Assembly (NCBI GenBank): GCA_022072615.1 | Contig: JAJVHS010000013.1 | Span: forward strand, 1-53,000 | Length of the DNA: 53,000 nucleotides | Reading direction: 5' to 3' | DNA from: Phycisphaerales bacterium | GTDB lineage: Bacteria; Planctomycetota; Phycisphaerae; Phycisphaerales; UBA1924 | Shown here: positions 17,694 through 26,683 of the stretch, piece by piece | How the letters are laid out: every line of letters begins with the position of its first letter | Position numbering within the stretch: the first letter of the stretch is position 1 | Made by a program: the position numbers and the translations under genes | The notes under the pieces: model-generated | Databases searched by the model: none | Told to the model about the DNA's origin: nothing | The model's input: only the letters and a program-made list of their open reading frames with translations

Positions 17694-18584
17694 ATGGCGG
17701 CGGCTCGCGTGCTCGTGTTGGATACAGACCAGGACCGCGCCGCGGACATCGCGTCGCGAGCGCGGTCCGACCAGTGGGACACCGTGCCCGTCACAGGCAT
17801 CGAGGCGGCGAAGAAGGTGCTCGGTGATCCGATGCCCCCCGCGCTGGTGCTGGTCGAGCGGTCGATGTGGGCGGACCCGGGGCTGCGGTCGATGCTGACG
17901 TCCGAGGAGCCGGGGCTGCCGGTGATCGTCCTCACCGAGGATGGGGACTCGCCGCAAGCGGTGATCCAGCAACTTCACCTCGGGGCCATGTCGTACATCC
18001 CCCGCAACGCGGCGGCTCGGAAGCTGGTCGAGGCGGTGCAGACGATCATCACGCTGAGCCTGCGCAGCCCGTACCGCGAGCGGGTCCGCGAGTACCTCCG
18101 CTCCGGGTCGATCGAACTTGAGCTCGGGAACGACCCGGCGCTCATCCCGCTGATCGTCGGCTACGCGCAGCGTGTTCTCGAAGACTACGGCCTTTCATCG
18201 CGACGCGAGCAGTCGCGCGTCGGGGTCGCGATCGCGGAGGCCATCTCCAACGCCATGATCCACGGGAATCTCGAGGTGTCGTCGGAGCTGCGCCAGACGA
18301 TGTCGGACGCGTACTTCGAGGAAATCGAGAAGCGTCGCAAGAGCGAGCCCTACCTGAGCCGGGTGGTGCAGGTTGCGTTGCGCTTCAGCCAGTCATCCCT
18401 GACCGTCACGATTCGCGACCAGGGAAAGGGGTTTGACCGCTCGGCGCTCGCGGATCCGACGTCGTAGGAGAACCTGCTCACGCCTTCGGGCAGGGGCGTG
18501 CTGCTGATGCGGGCGTACACCGACGCGCTCTCCTGGAACGAAGCCGGGAACGAGGTCACGCTGACCAAGGCGCTCGCGCCGTAA
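17694..18584 (+). pseudogene. Pseudo-receiver/HATPase (RsbW-like) protein interrupted by an in-frame TAG
   Basis: The frame from ATG 17694 (behind GTGGAGGT) encodes a receiver-like domain (about 1-120) followed by an anti-sigma-factor-type HATPase. The receiver is degenerate: the phospho-acceptor position reads LVLVERSMW (Glu for Asp) and the YxxKP position reads YIPRN. In the ATPase, the N-box IAEAISNAMIHGNLE and G1 DQGKGFD are intact. A TAG at 18465-18467 then stops translation after DPTS. The same frame continues without further stops to TAA at 18582 and encodes the missing G2 region (ENLLTPSGRGVLLMRAYTDAL, VTLTKAL). The cause is either a nonsense mutation, a base error (TAG for CAG or GAG) or readthrough. 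The truncated product lacks the ATP-lid G2 box. It converges on the Wsp-like operon, whose last gene encodes an RsbU-like phosphatase. Confidence 0.8.
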
Positions 18585-18617
18585 CCGCCACGCCGTCACA
18601 TCGCGACGGTGAGGTGG

Positions 18618-19811
18618 TCAGGCCGGGAAACGAGCGAGCACCGCCGAGAAATCGTCGTTGAGGATGTCCGAACCGGTCATGTGCTTGACGGCTTCGTGGA
18701 GCTCGGTGAGGCAGCTCGGGTTCGTGATGTCGCGTGCCCGCATGAAATCGAGCAGGCCCTTGATGCCCCACACCTTCCCGGGCGAGGGGAACACCTCGAA
18801 CGCGCCGTCGCTGAAGACCAGCAGCGTCGAGCCGGCGGCTACGTCTGTGGTCAGCGTCGGAAAGTCCATGTCCGGCGCGATGCCGACCGGCGGTCCGGGC
18901 GTGTCGAGATTGGCGACATCGGTGTCGAGCCGGCCGGGCGTAAAACCGGGCGGGAACAGCAGCGGCGGGGGATGCCCGCCGCCGGTGTAGGCGAGCGAGC
19001 GCGACCGCTTGTTGTACACCCCGTACCAGATGGTGAAGAACATGTTGCTGTGCTGCTCCATCGGGAAGGCGGAGTTCAGGCGGGCGAGCACCGTCGACGG
19101 GTTCCGCAGGTCGGTGTCGCCGCCACTGCCGGTGCGCAGGGCGTTGCGAGCCGAAACGCCCAGAAGCGCCGGGCCCACGCCGTGTCCGCACACATCCAGC
19201 AGGTAGATCGCCATGTGGTCGTCGTCGATCCAGAAGTAATCGAAGCAGTCACCGCCGAGCGACGCCGACGGCACGAAGATCGAGTCGATCGCGACCGGCA
19301 TGGTGGTGGGGGGCGGGAGGATCGACCGGACGTACGCCGCGGCCTTGGCGAGTTCCGCGGCCAGCGCCGCCTGGCTCTGGCGCAGGGCCTCGAACGCCTG
19401 GTTGCGCTGGAGCAGCGAGAGGTAGCCGCGCGAGTGGTAGCGGATGCGAGCGACGAGCTCCACGGGGTCGGGAAGCTTGACGATGTAGTCGTTGGCCCCC
19501 CGCGCGAACGCTTCCGCCTTGGTCGTGCCCTCCTCCTTGGAGCTCAGCACGATCAACGGGGTGAGCGAGGTGGACTCCTGCTTGCGGTAGCCCGAGACCA
19601 GGTCAAGGCCGTCGGCGTCGGGCATGACCAGGTCCTGGAGGATGACGGTGGGGCGGATGCGGTCCGCCGTCGCCAGCGCCTCGGCCCCCTTCTGGCAGAA
19701 GTGGAACGTGATGTCGCCCGCGGCCGCGAGGATGCGGCGCACGGCCTCGCCGATGATGAGCTGATCATCCACGAGCAGGACGACGGGTTGGTCGGCGGTG
19801 GACGTCGTCAT
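18618..19811 (-). CDS. WspR-type receiver fused to PP2C/RsbU (SpoIIE) phosphatase
   Basis: A 397-residue response regulator. Residues 1-130 form a receiver with the WspR wording: VVLLVDDQLIIGEAVRRIL, FHFCQKGAEAL, PTVILQDLVMPDADGLDLV, ANDYIVKLPDPVELVARIRYHS. The aspartate in ILQDLVMP is the phospho-acceptor. After a coiled linker comes a SpoIIE/RsbU PP2C phosphatase with metal-binding motifs GGDCFDYF, DVCGHGVGPALL, FSDGAFE and DDFSAVL. Relatives dephosphorylate an anti-anti-sigma protein. It is the last gene of the chemosensory operon and overlaps the HD-GYP gene by four bases. Its receiver is close to that of the HD-GYP protein, so one kinase (the CheA) probably phosphorylates both. Its natural partner would be an RsbW-type kinase such as the interrupted one alongside. 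Confidence 0.92.
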   Translation of the reverse strand: MTTSTADQPVVLLVDDQLIIGEAVRRILAAAGDITFHFCQKGAEALATADRIRPTVILQDLVMPDADGLDLVSGYRKQESTSLTPLIVLSSKEEGTTKAEAFARGANDYIVKLPDPVELVARIRYHSRGYLSLLQRNQAFEALRQSQAALAAELAKAAAYVRSILPPPTTMPVAIDSIFVPSASLGGDCFDYFWIDDDHMAIYLLDVCGHGVGPALLGVSARNALRTGSGGDTDLRNPSTVLARLNSAFPMEQHSNMFFTIWYGVYNKRSRSLAYTGGGHPPPLLFPPGFTPGRLDTDVANLDTPGPPVGIAPDMDFPTLTTDVAAGSTLLVFSDGAFEVFPSPGKVWGIKGLLDFMRARDITNPSCLTELHEAVKHMTGSDILNDDFSAVLARFPA

Positions 19812-20944
19812 GGGGCTGGTTCCTTGTCGGCGTGCAGCATCCGGCCGGCGTGATGGAACACGACCTCGCAGCGGACGAGCGCGTCGATGATGCGGGGATC
19901 GAACTGGGTGCCGCGGCCGCTCACGATGATCTTGAGCGCGTCATCGTGCGCGAGCGGCGGCTTGTAGACGCGGCGGGAGGTCAGGGCGTCGTAGACGTCG
20001 GCGACGCTGACGATCCGCGCCTCAATGGGGATCTGGTCGCCCGTAAGACCCGCGGGGTAGCCCCCGCCGTCCCAGCGTTCGTGGTGGCACGCGGCGATGT
20101 TCCGTGCCATGCGGAGCAGGCGGTCGTCCCGGGACCTCGCGAGGATCGCGTCCAGCGCGTCGGCGCCGATGGTGGTGTGCCGCTGCATCGTCCGGCGCTC
20201 CTCGGGCGTGAGCGTTCCGGGCTTGAGCAGCACGTTGTCGGGCACGCCCACCTTGCCGATGTCGTGGAGCGAAGACGCGACCTGCAGGTCGTGGATCGTC
20301 TCGTCATTGAGCTCGGAGAAGGTGGCTCGGAGTTCCTCCGCGAGGACCCGGCAGTAGGCGGCGATGCGATCGAGGTGCTCGCCGGTGTCGGTGTCACGGC
20401 TCTCGGCGAGCTTGGCCAGCGCAAAGATGAGCGTGTTGCGGGCGTGGACGGTCTCCGCGTGGCGCTCCGCGAGGAGACGCTGCTTCTCGGCGTGTTGAAG
20501 GGCCTGTGCCCGCAGCAGCAGGCGGTAGGTCCGGGAGTGGTAGCGCAGTCGCGCGATCAGCTCGACCGGGTCCGGGAGCTTGACGAGGTAGTCGTTCGCG
20601 CCGGCGACGAACGCCTTGGCCTTGATGACGGGATCATCCACCGCGCTGAGGACGACCAGCGGGATAAGGCGGGTCGGTTCGTGGTTCCGGTAGGCTCGCA
20701 CCAGATCGAGCCCGTCGACATCGGGCATGACCAGGTCCTGCAGGATGACCGTCGGCCGGGTACGATCCGCCATGTGCAGGGCGTCCGCCCCCACCCGGCA
20801 GTAGTGGAACTCGAGCCCCTCGACATCGGCGAGCAGCCGGCGGAGGGCTTCGGCGATGATGAGCTGATCATCCACCAGCAGGACGACGGGACGCTCAAGG
20901 TCGTCAGGCGGTAGGGACGGTGGATGGACGGGCTGATCGTTCAT
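19808..20944 (-). CDS. WspR-type receiver fused to HD-GYP c-di-GMP phosphodiesterase
   Basis: A 378-residue response regulator. The receiver (about 18-145) again follows WspR closely (VVLLVDDQLIIAEALRRLL, PTVILQDLVMPDVDGLDLV, GANDYLVKLPDPVELIARL). The output domain is HD-GYP, with all expected metal and signature residues: HDIGKVGVPDNVLL, the HTTIGADAL helix, AACHHERWDGGGYPAGLTG and VADVYDALTSRRVYK. Such proteins hydrolyse cyclic di-GMP. In the classical Wsp system the same receiver carries a GGDEF diguanylate cyclase, so the sign of the output appears reversed here. The gene starts 18 bases after cheB and overlaps the phosphatase gene, all leftward. Confidence 0.93.
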   Translation of the reverse strand: MNDQPVHPPSLPPDDLERPVVLLVDDQLIIAEALRRLLADVEGLEFHYCRVGADALHMADRTRPTVILQDLVMPDVDGLDLVRAYRNHEPTRLIPLVVLSAVDDPVIKAKAFVAGANDYLVKLPDPVELIARLRYHSRTYRLLLRAQALQHAEKQRLLAERHAETVHARNTLIFALAKLAESRDTDTGEHLDRIAAYCRVLAEELRATFSELNDETIHDLQVASSLHDIGKVGVPDNVLLKPGTLTPEERRTMQRHTTIGADALDAILARSRDDRLLRMARNIAACHHERWDGGGYPAGLTGDQIPIEARIVSVADVYDALTSRRVYKPPLAHDDALKIIVSGRGTQFDPRIIDALVRCEVVFHHAGRMLHADKEPAP

Positions 20945-20962
20945 TCGGGCAGCGGGTCGGCA

Positions 20963-22009
20963 TCAGCGCGGAGGATGGACCGGACCGGGGTGGTCGGCTC
21001 GCATGCGGGCGACGGCGGCGTGACCGATCTGGTCGACGGGGAGAACCTCGACGGCGGCGTTGAGATCGACACAGGCGCCCGGCATTCCCCAGACGACGCT
21101 GGTGGCCCTGTCCTGGGCGATGGTGTGCCACCCGGCTCGACGCAGGGTCTGCATGCCGGTCGCGCCGTCCCGTCCCATCCCGGTCAGCACGATCGCGACC
21201 CCGCCGTAGGCGGAATCCACCAGCGAATCGAAGAAGACGTTGACCGACGGCCGAAACGGAAGATCGACGGGGTCACGGGAGTAAACGAACCGGCCCGCGC
21301 GATCCAGCAGCAGGTGATCCCCGGTCGCCGCGAGCTGCACGGCGCCGGGTCGGGGGCAGTGACCGGGAGCGATGACCTCCATGCGGTGGCCCGTTTCGGT
21401 CGCGAGCCACGAAGCGAGGCCCGGCGCGAAATCGGCGTCGACGTGCTGGACGATGACGATGGGCCACGGCGCCGGAACGGGGAATGCCTTGAGCACCAGG
21501 CAGAGCGCCGCCGGTCCGCCAGTCGAAGATCCGATCGCGACCATCGCCGGTCGGTGAGGTGGCGCGGGCGCGGGGAGCGCGACGGGGCCGGTCGGGGCGA
21601 CGGGCACCGCGGGCCCGGCGAGCAGCGCGATGCTGCGGATCTTGCGGATCAGCGGCTCGGCGTTGAGCGCGGCTCCATCGGGCCCAAGGACGGGGGTCGC
21701 GACGGCGTCGAGTGCGCCGGCGCCGAGGGCCTCATACACCCTGCTCGCGTTGCCTTCCACGGTCGCGGTCACGACGAGGATGGGGCACGGAGACCGCGCC
21801 ATGATGCGCCGCGTGGCCTCCACGCCGTCCATCACGGGCATGATCATGTCCATGAGCACGACGTCGGGCGCGTCGCGGGCGCAGCACTCGACGGCCTGTT
21901 GGCCGTTCTCGGCGATCCAAGCGACGGAGGCATCGGGCATGGCGCCGACCGACCGACGCAGGGCCTCGATGGCCAGTCGCATGTCGTTGACGATGCCGAC
22001 GCGGATCAC
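20963..22009 (-). CDS. cheB: Chemoreceptor methylesterase (CheB/WspF)
   Basis: A 348-residue protein with an N-terminal receiver (phospho-acceptor D54 in DVVLMDMIMP), a Pro/Ala-rich linker (about 140-160) and a C-terminal methylesterase. The catalytic Ser is in AIGSSTGGPAAL, His in IVQHVDADFAPGLASWL and Asp in LTGMGRDGATGM. It should remove methyl groups from, or deamidate, the receptor encoded by the first gene. Position after the CheA-receiver gene matches WspF. Its start overlaps the cheA stop by four bases. Confidence 0.95.
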   Translation of the reverse strand: MIRVGIVNDMRLAIEALRRSVGAMPDASVAWIAENGQQAVECCARDAPDVVLMDMIMPVMDGVEATRRIMARSPCPILVVTATVEGNASRVYEALGAGALDAVATPVLGPDGAALNAEPLIRKIRSIALLAGPAVPVAPTGPVALPAPAPPHRPAMVAIGSSTGGPAALCLVLKAFPVPAPWPIVIVQHVDADFAPGLASWLATETGHRMEVIAPGHCPRPGAVQLAATGDHLLLDRAGRFVYSRDPVDLPFRPSVNVFFDSLVDSAYGGVAIVLTGMGRDGATGMQTLRRAGWHTIAQDRATSVVWGMPGACVDLNAAVEVLPVDQIGHAAVARMRADHPGPVHPPR

Positions 22010-24342
22010 AGGGGGGCTCCGATGAGGTCTTCCACCATGCGGATCAACGACTCGTCGTGGAAGCTGCCCTTCGTCAGGTACGCCGTCGCGCCCGCTTCGA
22101 GTCCAAGCCGGCGATCCTCTTCACGATCCTTGTACGAGACGATGATGATGGGGATCTCGGCGAGTCTGGGTTCTTTGCGGACGGCTCGGACCAGCTCGAT
22201 GCCGGTCATGCGGGGCATGTCCACGTCGGTGATGAGCAGGTCGTACGACCCGGCTCGCAGGGCGTTGAAGCCTTCCTTGCCGTCCACCGCGACCTCGACT
22301 GCATACCCACGGCGAAGCAGGAGCTGCCGCTCGACTTCGCGGACGGTGATCGAGTCGTCGACGACGAGGATGCGTCGGCGGGCATGGTCGGCGTCGCGGC
22401 TCTTCGGCGCGGCGAGGCCGACCACGGCGCCCTCGTTGACGGCTCGCTTGAGCGACCGGGCCAGGTCGTCAACGTCGACGACAAACACCGGCGAACCGTC
22501 TGCTCGGAGCGCGGCGGCGGCGATGTGCGGAACCGCGCCCAGGCGCGCATCAAGGGGGCGGACGACAAGATCCTCCTCGCCGAACACCTGGTCGACGATG
22601 ATCCCGCACGCGTCGGACTGGCCGACGGGGATCACCAGGACGGTGTACGACGGGGGACGCTGAGCCTTTGCCGCCGACGCGAACATCTCCGCCGCGTGCA
22701 CCAGGCCAAGCGACGAGCCTTCAAGGTTGCACTGCATGCGGCCCTGGACCGTGTGGACTTCTTCCGCGGCAAGCGAGAGCACCCGGTCCAGCCGGGCGAG
22801 CGGGACCGCGAGCAGGAACTCGCCGACCCGGACCACTGCGGCTCGGATGACCGAACGGGTGACGGGCAGCCGCAGCGTGAACCGGGCGCCGCGTCCCGCT
22901 TCGGTGTCGAGGGTGACGGTCCCCGCCACCTCAGCGACCATCGATCGAACGATGTCGAGCCCGACGCCGCGGCCGGAAAGCTCGGTGGCCGCGTGGCGGG
23001 TGGAGAATCCCGGGAGGAACGGGAACTCCATCAGCTCGGCCCGGGTGAGGCGGTGCGCGGTCGCAGGGTCGACCAGGCTCTTCTCGACGACCTTGCGCCG
23101 GATGGCCTCGGGGTCGATCCCGCGGCCGTCGTCCTTCACCTCGATCACGAGCATGCCGCTGTGATGGCGGGCGGCGAGGGTAATGGTTCCGCGCGGCGGT
23201 TTGCGAGCCGCCAACCGCTCCGCCGGTGACTCGATGCCGTGATCGAGGCTGTTGCGGATCATGTGCGTGAGCGGCGACTCGAGCTTCTGAAGGATGTCGC
23301 GGTCAACCTCGACCGTTTCGCCGGTGATGCGCAGGTCGACATCCTTTCCGAGCTGGCGCGAGATGTCCCGCACCATGCGCGGATACGCGGTCACGCCCTC
23401 GGCAAAGGGACGCATCCGGCTGCGGAGGACCTCGGTGTAGAGAGCGCTCGAAAGCTCCTCGATGCCGCGGAAGGCTTCCTCGAAACGAGCCGCCTGCTCG
23501 AGCGACGAAGTCTGGATCCCGTCGGCCGCGTTTGACAGGGCCGCGAGGGCCGCGGCGGTGTCGGCAGAGGCGGCCGCAGTGGGCCCGTGCCCGGCGCTGC
23601 CCGAGACAAGATCGTGAACAGCCTGGAGCGACGTTTCGAGGGTCCGTTCGCGGGACCGCGCGGCGCCGAGCAGTGAGCGGAGAGACTGCAGCCGTGCGGC
23701 CTGTACTGTGGACTCGCCGGCGAGGAAAAGAATCCGGTTGAGCGTCTGCGCCGAGACGCGCACGTGCGAGGCTGATGCCGCCGAGGTCTGGCCGGTTTGC
23801 CCGGCCGAGGGCGCGTCGATCGGCTCGGGCGAGCGGTCGTTGACCGGCGTCGGCGGTGCTGCGGGATCGGACTGGTTCGCGGAAGATGCCGCGACCGGCG
23901 GAGAAGATGCTTGCCCCGCGGGCGGCACCGTCGGTGGAGCCGGCGCCCTGAGTTCTGCGGCCAGCGCGGCCAGGCGCGGCGCGTTTGCCTGCGACCACGT
24001 CGCGAGCTGGTCATCGCTCAGAGAGCGGAGCTCGGAGAGCACGTCGACACCCTTGAGCAACCGATCAATTCGAGACGCGGCCAGGGCTTCTTTCCCGGAC
24101 TTGGCCGCGAGGAAGCACTCCTCCATGGCGTGGGCGAGCGTCACGATGGAATCAAGCCCGACGATGCGGGCGGCCCCCTTGATGGAGTGCGCGGCCCGCA
24201 TCAGGGGCTCGATGATGGCGACGTCCGCGGGCTGCTTCTCGAGCGCCAGCAGGCCGGAGCTGAGGGCGGCGCAGTGCGATTCGGCCTCGAGCTTGAAGAG
24301 CTCCAGCAGCGAGATGCCTCCGAAGCCGCCGGAATCGGTCAT
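22006..24342 (-). CDS. cheA: Hybrid CheA histidine kinase with C-terminal receiver (WspE-like)
   Basis: A 778-residue hybrid kinase. The HPt domain has phospho-His 52 in RAAHSIKGAARIVGL. A Pro/Ala-rich linker (about 150-215) follows. The dimerisation/kinase core has VDRDILQKLESPLTHMIRNSLDHG (N-box), VKDDGRGIDP (G1) and GRGVGLDIVRSMV (G2). Then come a CheW-like domain and a receiver (RRRILVVDDSITVREVERQLL, DLLITDVDMPRMTG, SYKDR). Kinase plus receiver in one protein is the WspE layout. The start (ATG 24342) overlaps the first cheW stop. It likely phosphorylates both downstream WspR-type receivers and CheB; its own receiver may act as phosphate sink. Confidence 0.95.
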   Translation of the reverse strand: MTDSGGFGGISLLELFKLEAESHCAALSSGLLALEKQPADVAIIEPLMRAAHSIKGAARIVGLDSIVTLAHAMEECFLAAKSGKEALAASRIDRLLKGVDVLSELRSLSDDQLATWSQANAPRLAALAAELRAPAPPTVPPAGQASSPPVAASSANQSDPAAPPTPVNDRSPEPIDAPSAGQTGQTSAASASHVRVSAQTLNRILFLAGESTVQAARLQSLRSLLGAARSRERTLETSLQAVHDLVSGSAGHGPTAAASADTAAALAALSNAADGIQTSSLEQAARFEEAFRGIEELSSALYTEVLRSRMRPFAEGVTAYPRMVRDISRQLGKDVDLRITGETVEVDRDILQKLESPLTHMIRNSLDHGIESPAERLAARKPPRGTITLAARHHSGMLVIEVKDDGRGIDPEAIRRKVVEKSLVDPATAHRLTRAELMEFPFLPGFSTRHAATELSGRGVGLDIVRSMVAEVAGTVTLDTEAGRGARFTLRLPVTRSVIRAAVVRVGEFLLAVPLARLDRVLSLAAEEVHTVQGRMQCNLEGSSLGLVHAAEMFASAAKAQRPPSYTVLVIPVGQSDACGIIVDQVFGEEDLVVRPLDARLGAVPHIAAAALRADGSPVFVVDVDDLARSLKRAVNEGAVVGLAAPKSRDADHARRRILVVDDSITVREVERQLLLRRGYAVEVAVDGKEGFNALRAGSYDLLITDVDMPRMTGIELVRAVRKEPRLAEIPIIIVSYKDREEDRRLGLEAGATAYLTKGSFHDESLIRMVEDLIGAPL

Positions 24343-24944
24343 GACAGCGCCGCCTTGAGCCCCGCGAGGACCCGCTTGTCGTCGAGGACCGTCATGCGCC
24401 CGACCGGGGCGTCGAACAGGCCCGCGGCGAAGTCGGCGGTCGAACCGGCGAGCGTGACGGGGACCGGGATGAAGGCCCCCGGATCGACACGCTCGATGCC
24501 CATGACGGCGTCGGCCTCGAACACCCAGGGGGCATCGCCGGGCCCGATGACGATCATGCGGCGCGGATCGCCGCTGCCCGGTGCGGGTGGTGAGACGCCC
24601 CGCGTGATGCCGAGCAACTGGTGCAGATCGGCGCAGAGGATCAGTTCGCCGCGGATGCTGCACATGCCGCGTAGCAGCGGCGAACGGGCAAGCGGGATCG
24701 GGCTCACTGCAACGAGCGGATTGACCCGCCGCAGCGACCGAGCCGGCAGGGCAAGAGACTCCTCGCCCAGGCGGAACATGAGTACCCCGGTCGCGCCGCG
24801 CGTCTCGGCTTCGACGGGCTGCGCCGCGGCTCGGGCGTCGGCCTCGAGCGCCTGGGCCGAAATGGGCCGATCGAGCAGGCGGAGCATCGCGCCGCGCTGG
24901 TCGGTCGCGGCGGGGTCGGCCGGGATTGGTCGTGGATCGTTCAT
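24339..24944 (-). CDS. cheW: CheW adaptor (WspD-like)
   Basis: A 201-residue protein with an N-terminal extension of about 50 residues followed by a CheW/OB-fold domain: GVLMFRLGEESLALPARSLRRVN, PLLRGMCSIRGELILCADLHQLLG and the C-terminal ADFAAGLFDAPVGRMTVLDDKRVL. It couples the receptor to CheA. It lies between cheR and cheA with four-base overlaps at both ends, the position of wspD. The extended N-terminus also fits WspD better than the shorter WspB. Confidence 0.92.
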   Translation of the reverse strand: MNDPRPIPADPAATDQRGAMLRLLDRPISAQALEADARAAAQPVEAETRGATGVLMFRLGEESLALPARSLRRVNPLVAVSPIPLARSPLLRGMCSIRGELILCADLHQLLGITRGVSPPAPGSGDPRRMIVIGPGDAPWVFEADAVMGIERVDPGAFIPVPVTLAGSTADFAAGLFDAPVGRMTVLDDKRVLAGLKAALS

Positions 24945-26206
24945 TGCGGGGGCGACGCGTTCTGTTCGGATGCGATCCTGCGGGCTCGGGTCCAGTAGAC
25001 GTCTGCTCGGCGCTGGTCGCCGCGCTTCTCATAGATCATTGCAAGCTGGAGGATGGACGCGGTGCGGGCCGGGTCGAGGTACACGGCCTGCTCGAAGCAG
25101 GTGCGTGCTTCGGCGGTATCGCCGGCGGACAGGCGGATGAGGCCAAGGAGTTCAAGGGCCTCCGGGGTCGGGCCGCCACGTTGCAGGAGCGACCGCAGGA
25201 TCCGCTCGCATTGATCGTTCTGGCCGGCATCGGCGAGTCGCCGAGCATCGTCGATCGTGGGGATGGACTCCGGCCTTGCCACGCCGGGTTCTCGCGGCGA
25301 CGTGGGATACCTGGAAACCGGAAGAGGCTGGTTCAGCGAGCGTCGAATGTCGCGACCGGCGCGGATTGTGGGCGGCGCCATGGCCGGCATCGGCGCGGCC
25401 CGCATCGGTTCGGGCGTCGGCACATGATCGCAGCGCTGCAGGCAGAAGGTGTGCTCGGCGGTCACCGGCCGCAACCCCGGGCGGGCGCACAGGAGCGTCT
25501 CGGCGTGACCGACAAAGAGAAGGCCATCGTCGACGAGCGCGCCGTACACGCGGTCGAGCAGCACGGCTCGTGCCGCAGGCTTGAGGTAGATAAGCAGGTT
25601 CCGGCAGAACACGACGTCGAAGGCCGAGAACCCGGCGGGCGTCGGCGGCGACATGGCATCGACCTGGTGAAAGCGGACCATCGCTCGGACGTGCGGAACG
25701 ATCGAGACGCCCGACTCCTCATGGACAAGGAAATCCGCGGCCCACGCAGGAATTTCTGACCGGAACGACGAAGCTGCGTACCGGGGATCAGCGGCTCGGT
25801 TCAGGGCAATCGGGTTCGCATCGATCGCCGTGATGCTGACGGATTCTGGCGGCCAACCCGAGTGCAGCGCGACCATCGCCATCGTGAACGGTTCTTCTCC
25901 GGTGGCGCACCCGATGCTCGCCATGGCGAGCGACCGACGCCCGGATGCGAGGCGTGTTCGGAGGAATTCTTCGAGAAAGCGGTAGGAGTGGGGATACCTG
26001 AAGAACCAAGTCTCGGGGACGGCGATACCCGCGAGCAGGTGCGCCGGCTCACCCGTGGTGCTCAGCAGATCGAGGTAGCCGGGTTCATCGACCTCAAGCG
26101 CGGCAAGGCGGTGATCGAGGAGCGATTCAAACCCGGGCCCGTCGAGCAGCGCCGGCTCGAGCGGGGTGTTCTCCAGGAGCCAGCGCTGGATCGACGGGTA
26201 CTTCAC
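24941..26206 (-). CDS. cheR: Chemoreceptor methyltransferase CheR with C-terminal TPR (WspC-like)
   Basis: A 421-residue protein starting at GTG 26206, overlapping the preceding cheW stop. The CheR catalytic region includes ETWFFRYPHSYRFLEEFL, MASIGCATGEEPFTMAMV (SAM-binding), ITAIDANPIALNRA and FDVVFCRNLLIYL. After a Pro-rich linker (about 285-330) comes a C-terminal tetratricopeptide region (DDARRLADAGQ, PEALELLGLIRLSAGDTAEARTCFEQAVYLDP). CheR plus TPR is the WspC layout. It methylates glutamates of the receptor encoded two genes upstream. All expected SAM-site residues are visible. Confidence 0.94.
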   Translation of the reverse strand: MKYPSIQRWLLENTPLEPALLDGPGFESLLDHRLAALEVDEPGYLDLLSTTGEPAHLLAGIAVPETWFFRYPHSYRFLEEFLRTRLASGRRSLAMASIGCATGEEPFTMAMVALHSGWPPESVSITAIDANPIALNRAADPRYAASSFRSEIPAWAADFLVHEESGVSIVPHVRAMVRFHQVDAMSPPTPAGFSAFDVVFCRNLLIYLKPAARAVLLDRVYGALVDDGLLFVGHAETLLCARPGLRPVTAEHTFCLQRCDHVPTPEPMRAAPMPAMAPPTIRAGRDIRRSLNQPLPVSRYPTSPREPGVARPESIPTIDDARRLADAGQNDQCERILRSLLQRGGPTPEALELLGLIRLSAGDTAEARTCFEQAVYLDPARTASILQLAMIYEKRGDQRRADVYWTRARRIASEQNASPPQ

Positions 26207-26676
26207 GCGGCGGCCTCTTTGAGGCGGTCGGCGAGGACGGCGGCCTGCTCGGGCGTGAAGAGTTCGCGCGGCTCCACAAGCTGCACCTGGCCCCAGCGGG
26301 TCTGGGCGATAGCCCCAAGGAAGCGGCCTGCGCCGGTCGCCAGGCCGGGGTGCGACCCGGGCTGGTCGAAATCGATGCGGTCGATCTCGAGAATCGAGTG
26401 GACCCACAGGCCCGCCGTCCATGGAACGTGATCGGGCCCGGGCGAGCACCGCACGACCAGGACACGGTTGGCCATGCGATCGGGAACCACGGGCTGGTCG
26501 AGGAGCCGAGCGGCGTCGACCAGCGGGATGAGGCGCCCTCGGTGCGAGAAGAGGCCTCGCACCCAACCGGGTGCGGCGGGCACCGGCCGGAAGGCCAGCG
26601 GCGGCAGGACCTCGACCACGAGCCTCGCGTCGGTGGCAAAGCAGAGCTCGGCGGACTGCCAGATGACCGAGAGCAT
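26203..26676 (-). CDS. cheW: CheW adaptor (WspB-like)
   Basis: A 157-residue single-domain CheW: CFATDARLVVEVLPPLAF, GWVRGLFSHRGRLIPLVDAARLL, RVLVVRC and LGAIAQTRWGQVQLVEPRELFT follow the two OB subdomains of the family. It starts seven bases after the receptor gene stop and overlaps cheR. Two CheW proteins in one operon, flanking CheR, is the Wsp arrangement. The ATG at 26676 is used; an upstream in-frame extension would lie inside the receptor gene. Confidence 0.9.
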   Translation of the reverse strand: MLSVIWQSAELCFATDARLVVEVLPPLAFRPVPAAPGWVRGLFSHRGRLIPLVDAARLLDQPVVPDRMANRVLVVRCSPGPDHVPWTAGLWVHSILEIDRIDFDQPGSHPGLATGAGRFLGAIAQTRWGQVQLVEPRELFTPEQAAVLADRLKEAAA

Positions 26677-26683
26677 CGACGAC

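Noticed and set aside
22006..25032. CheA extended to 1008 residues
   Set aside because: The first 230 residues would be antisense-free but out-of-family reading through cheW in another frame. The true start is ATG 24342, overlapping the cheW stop.
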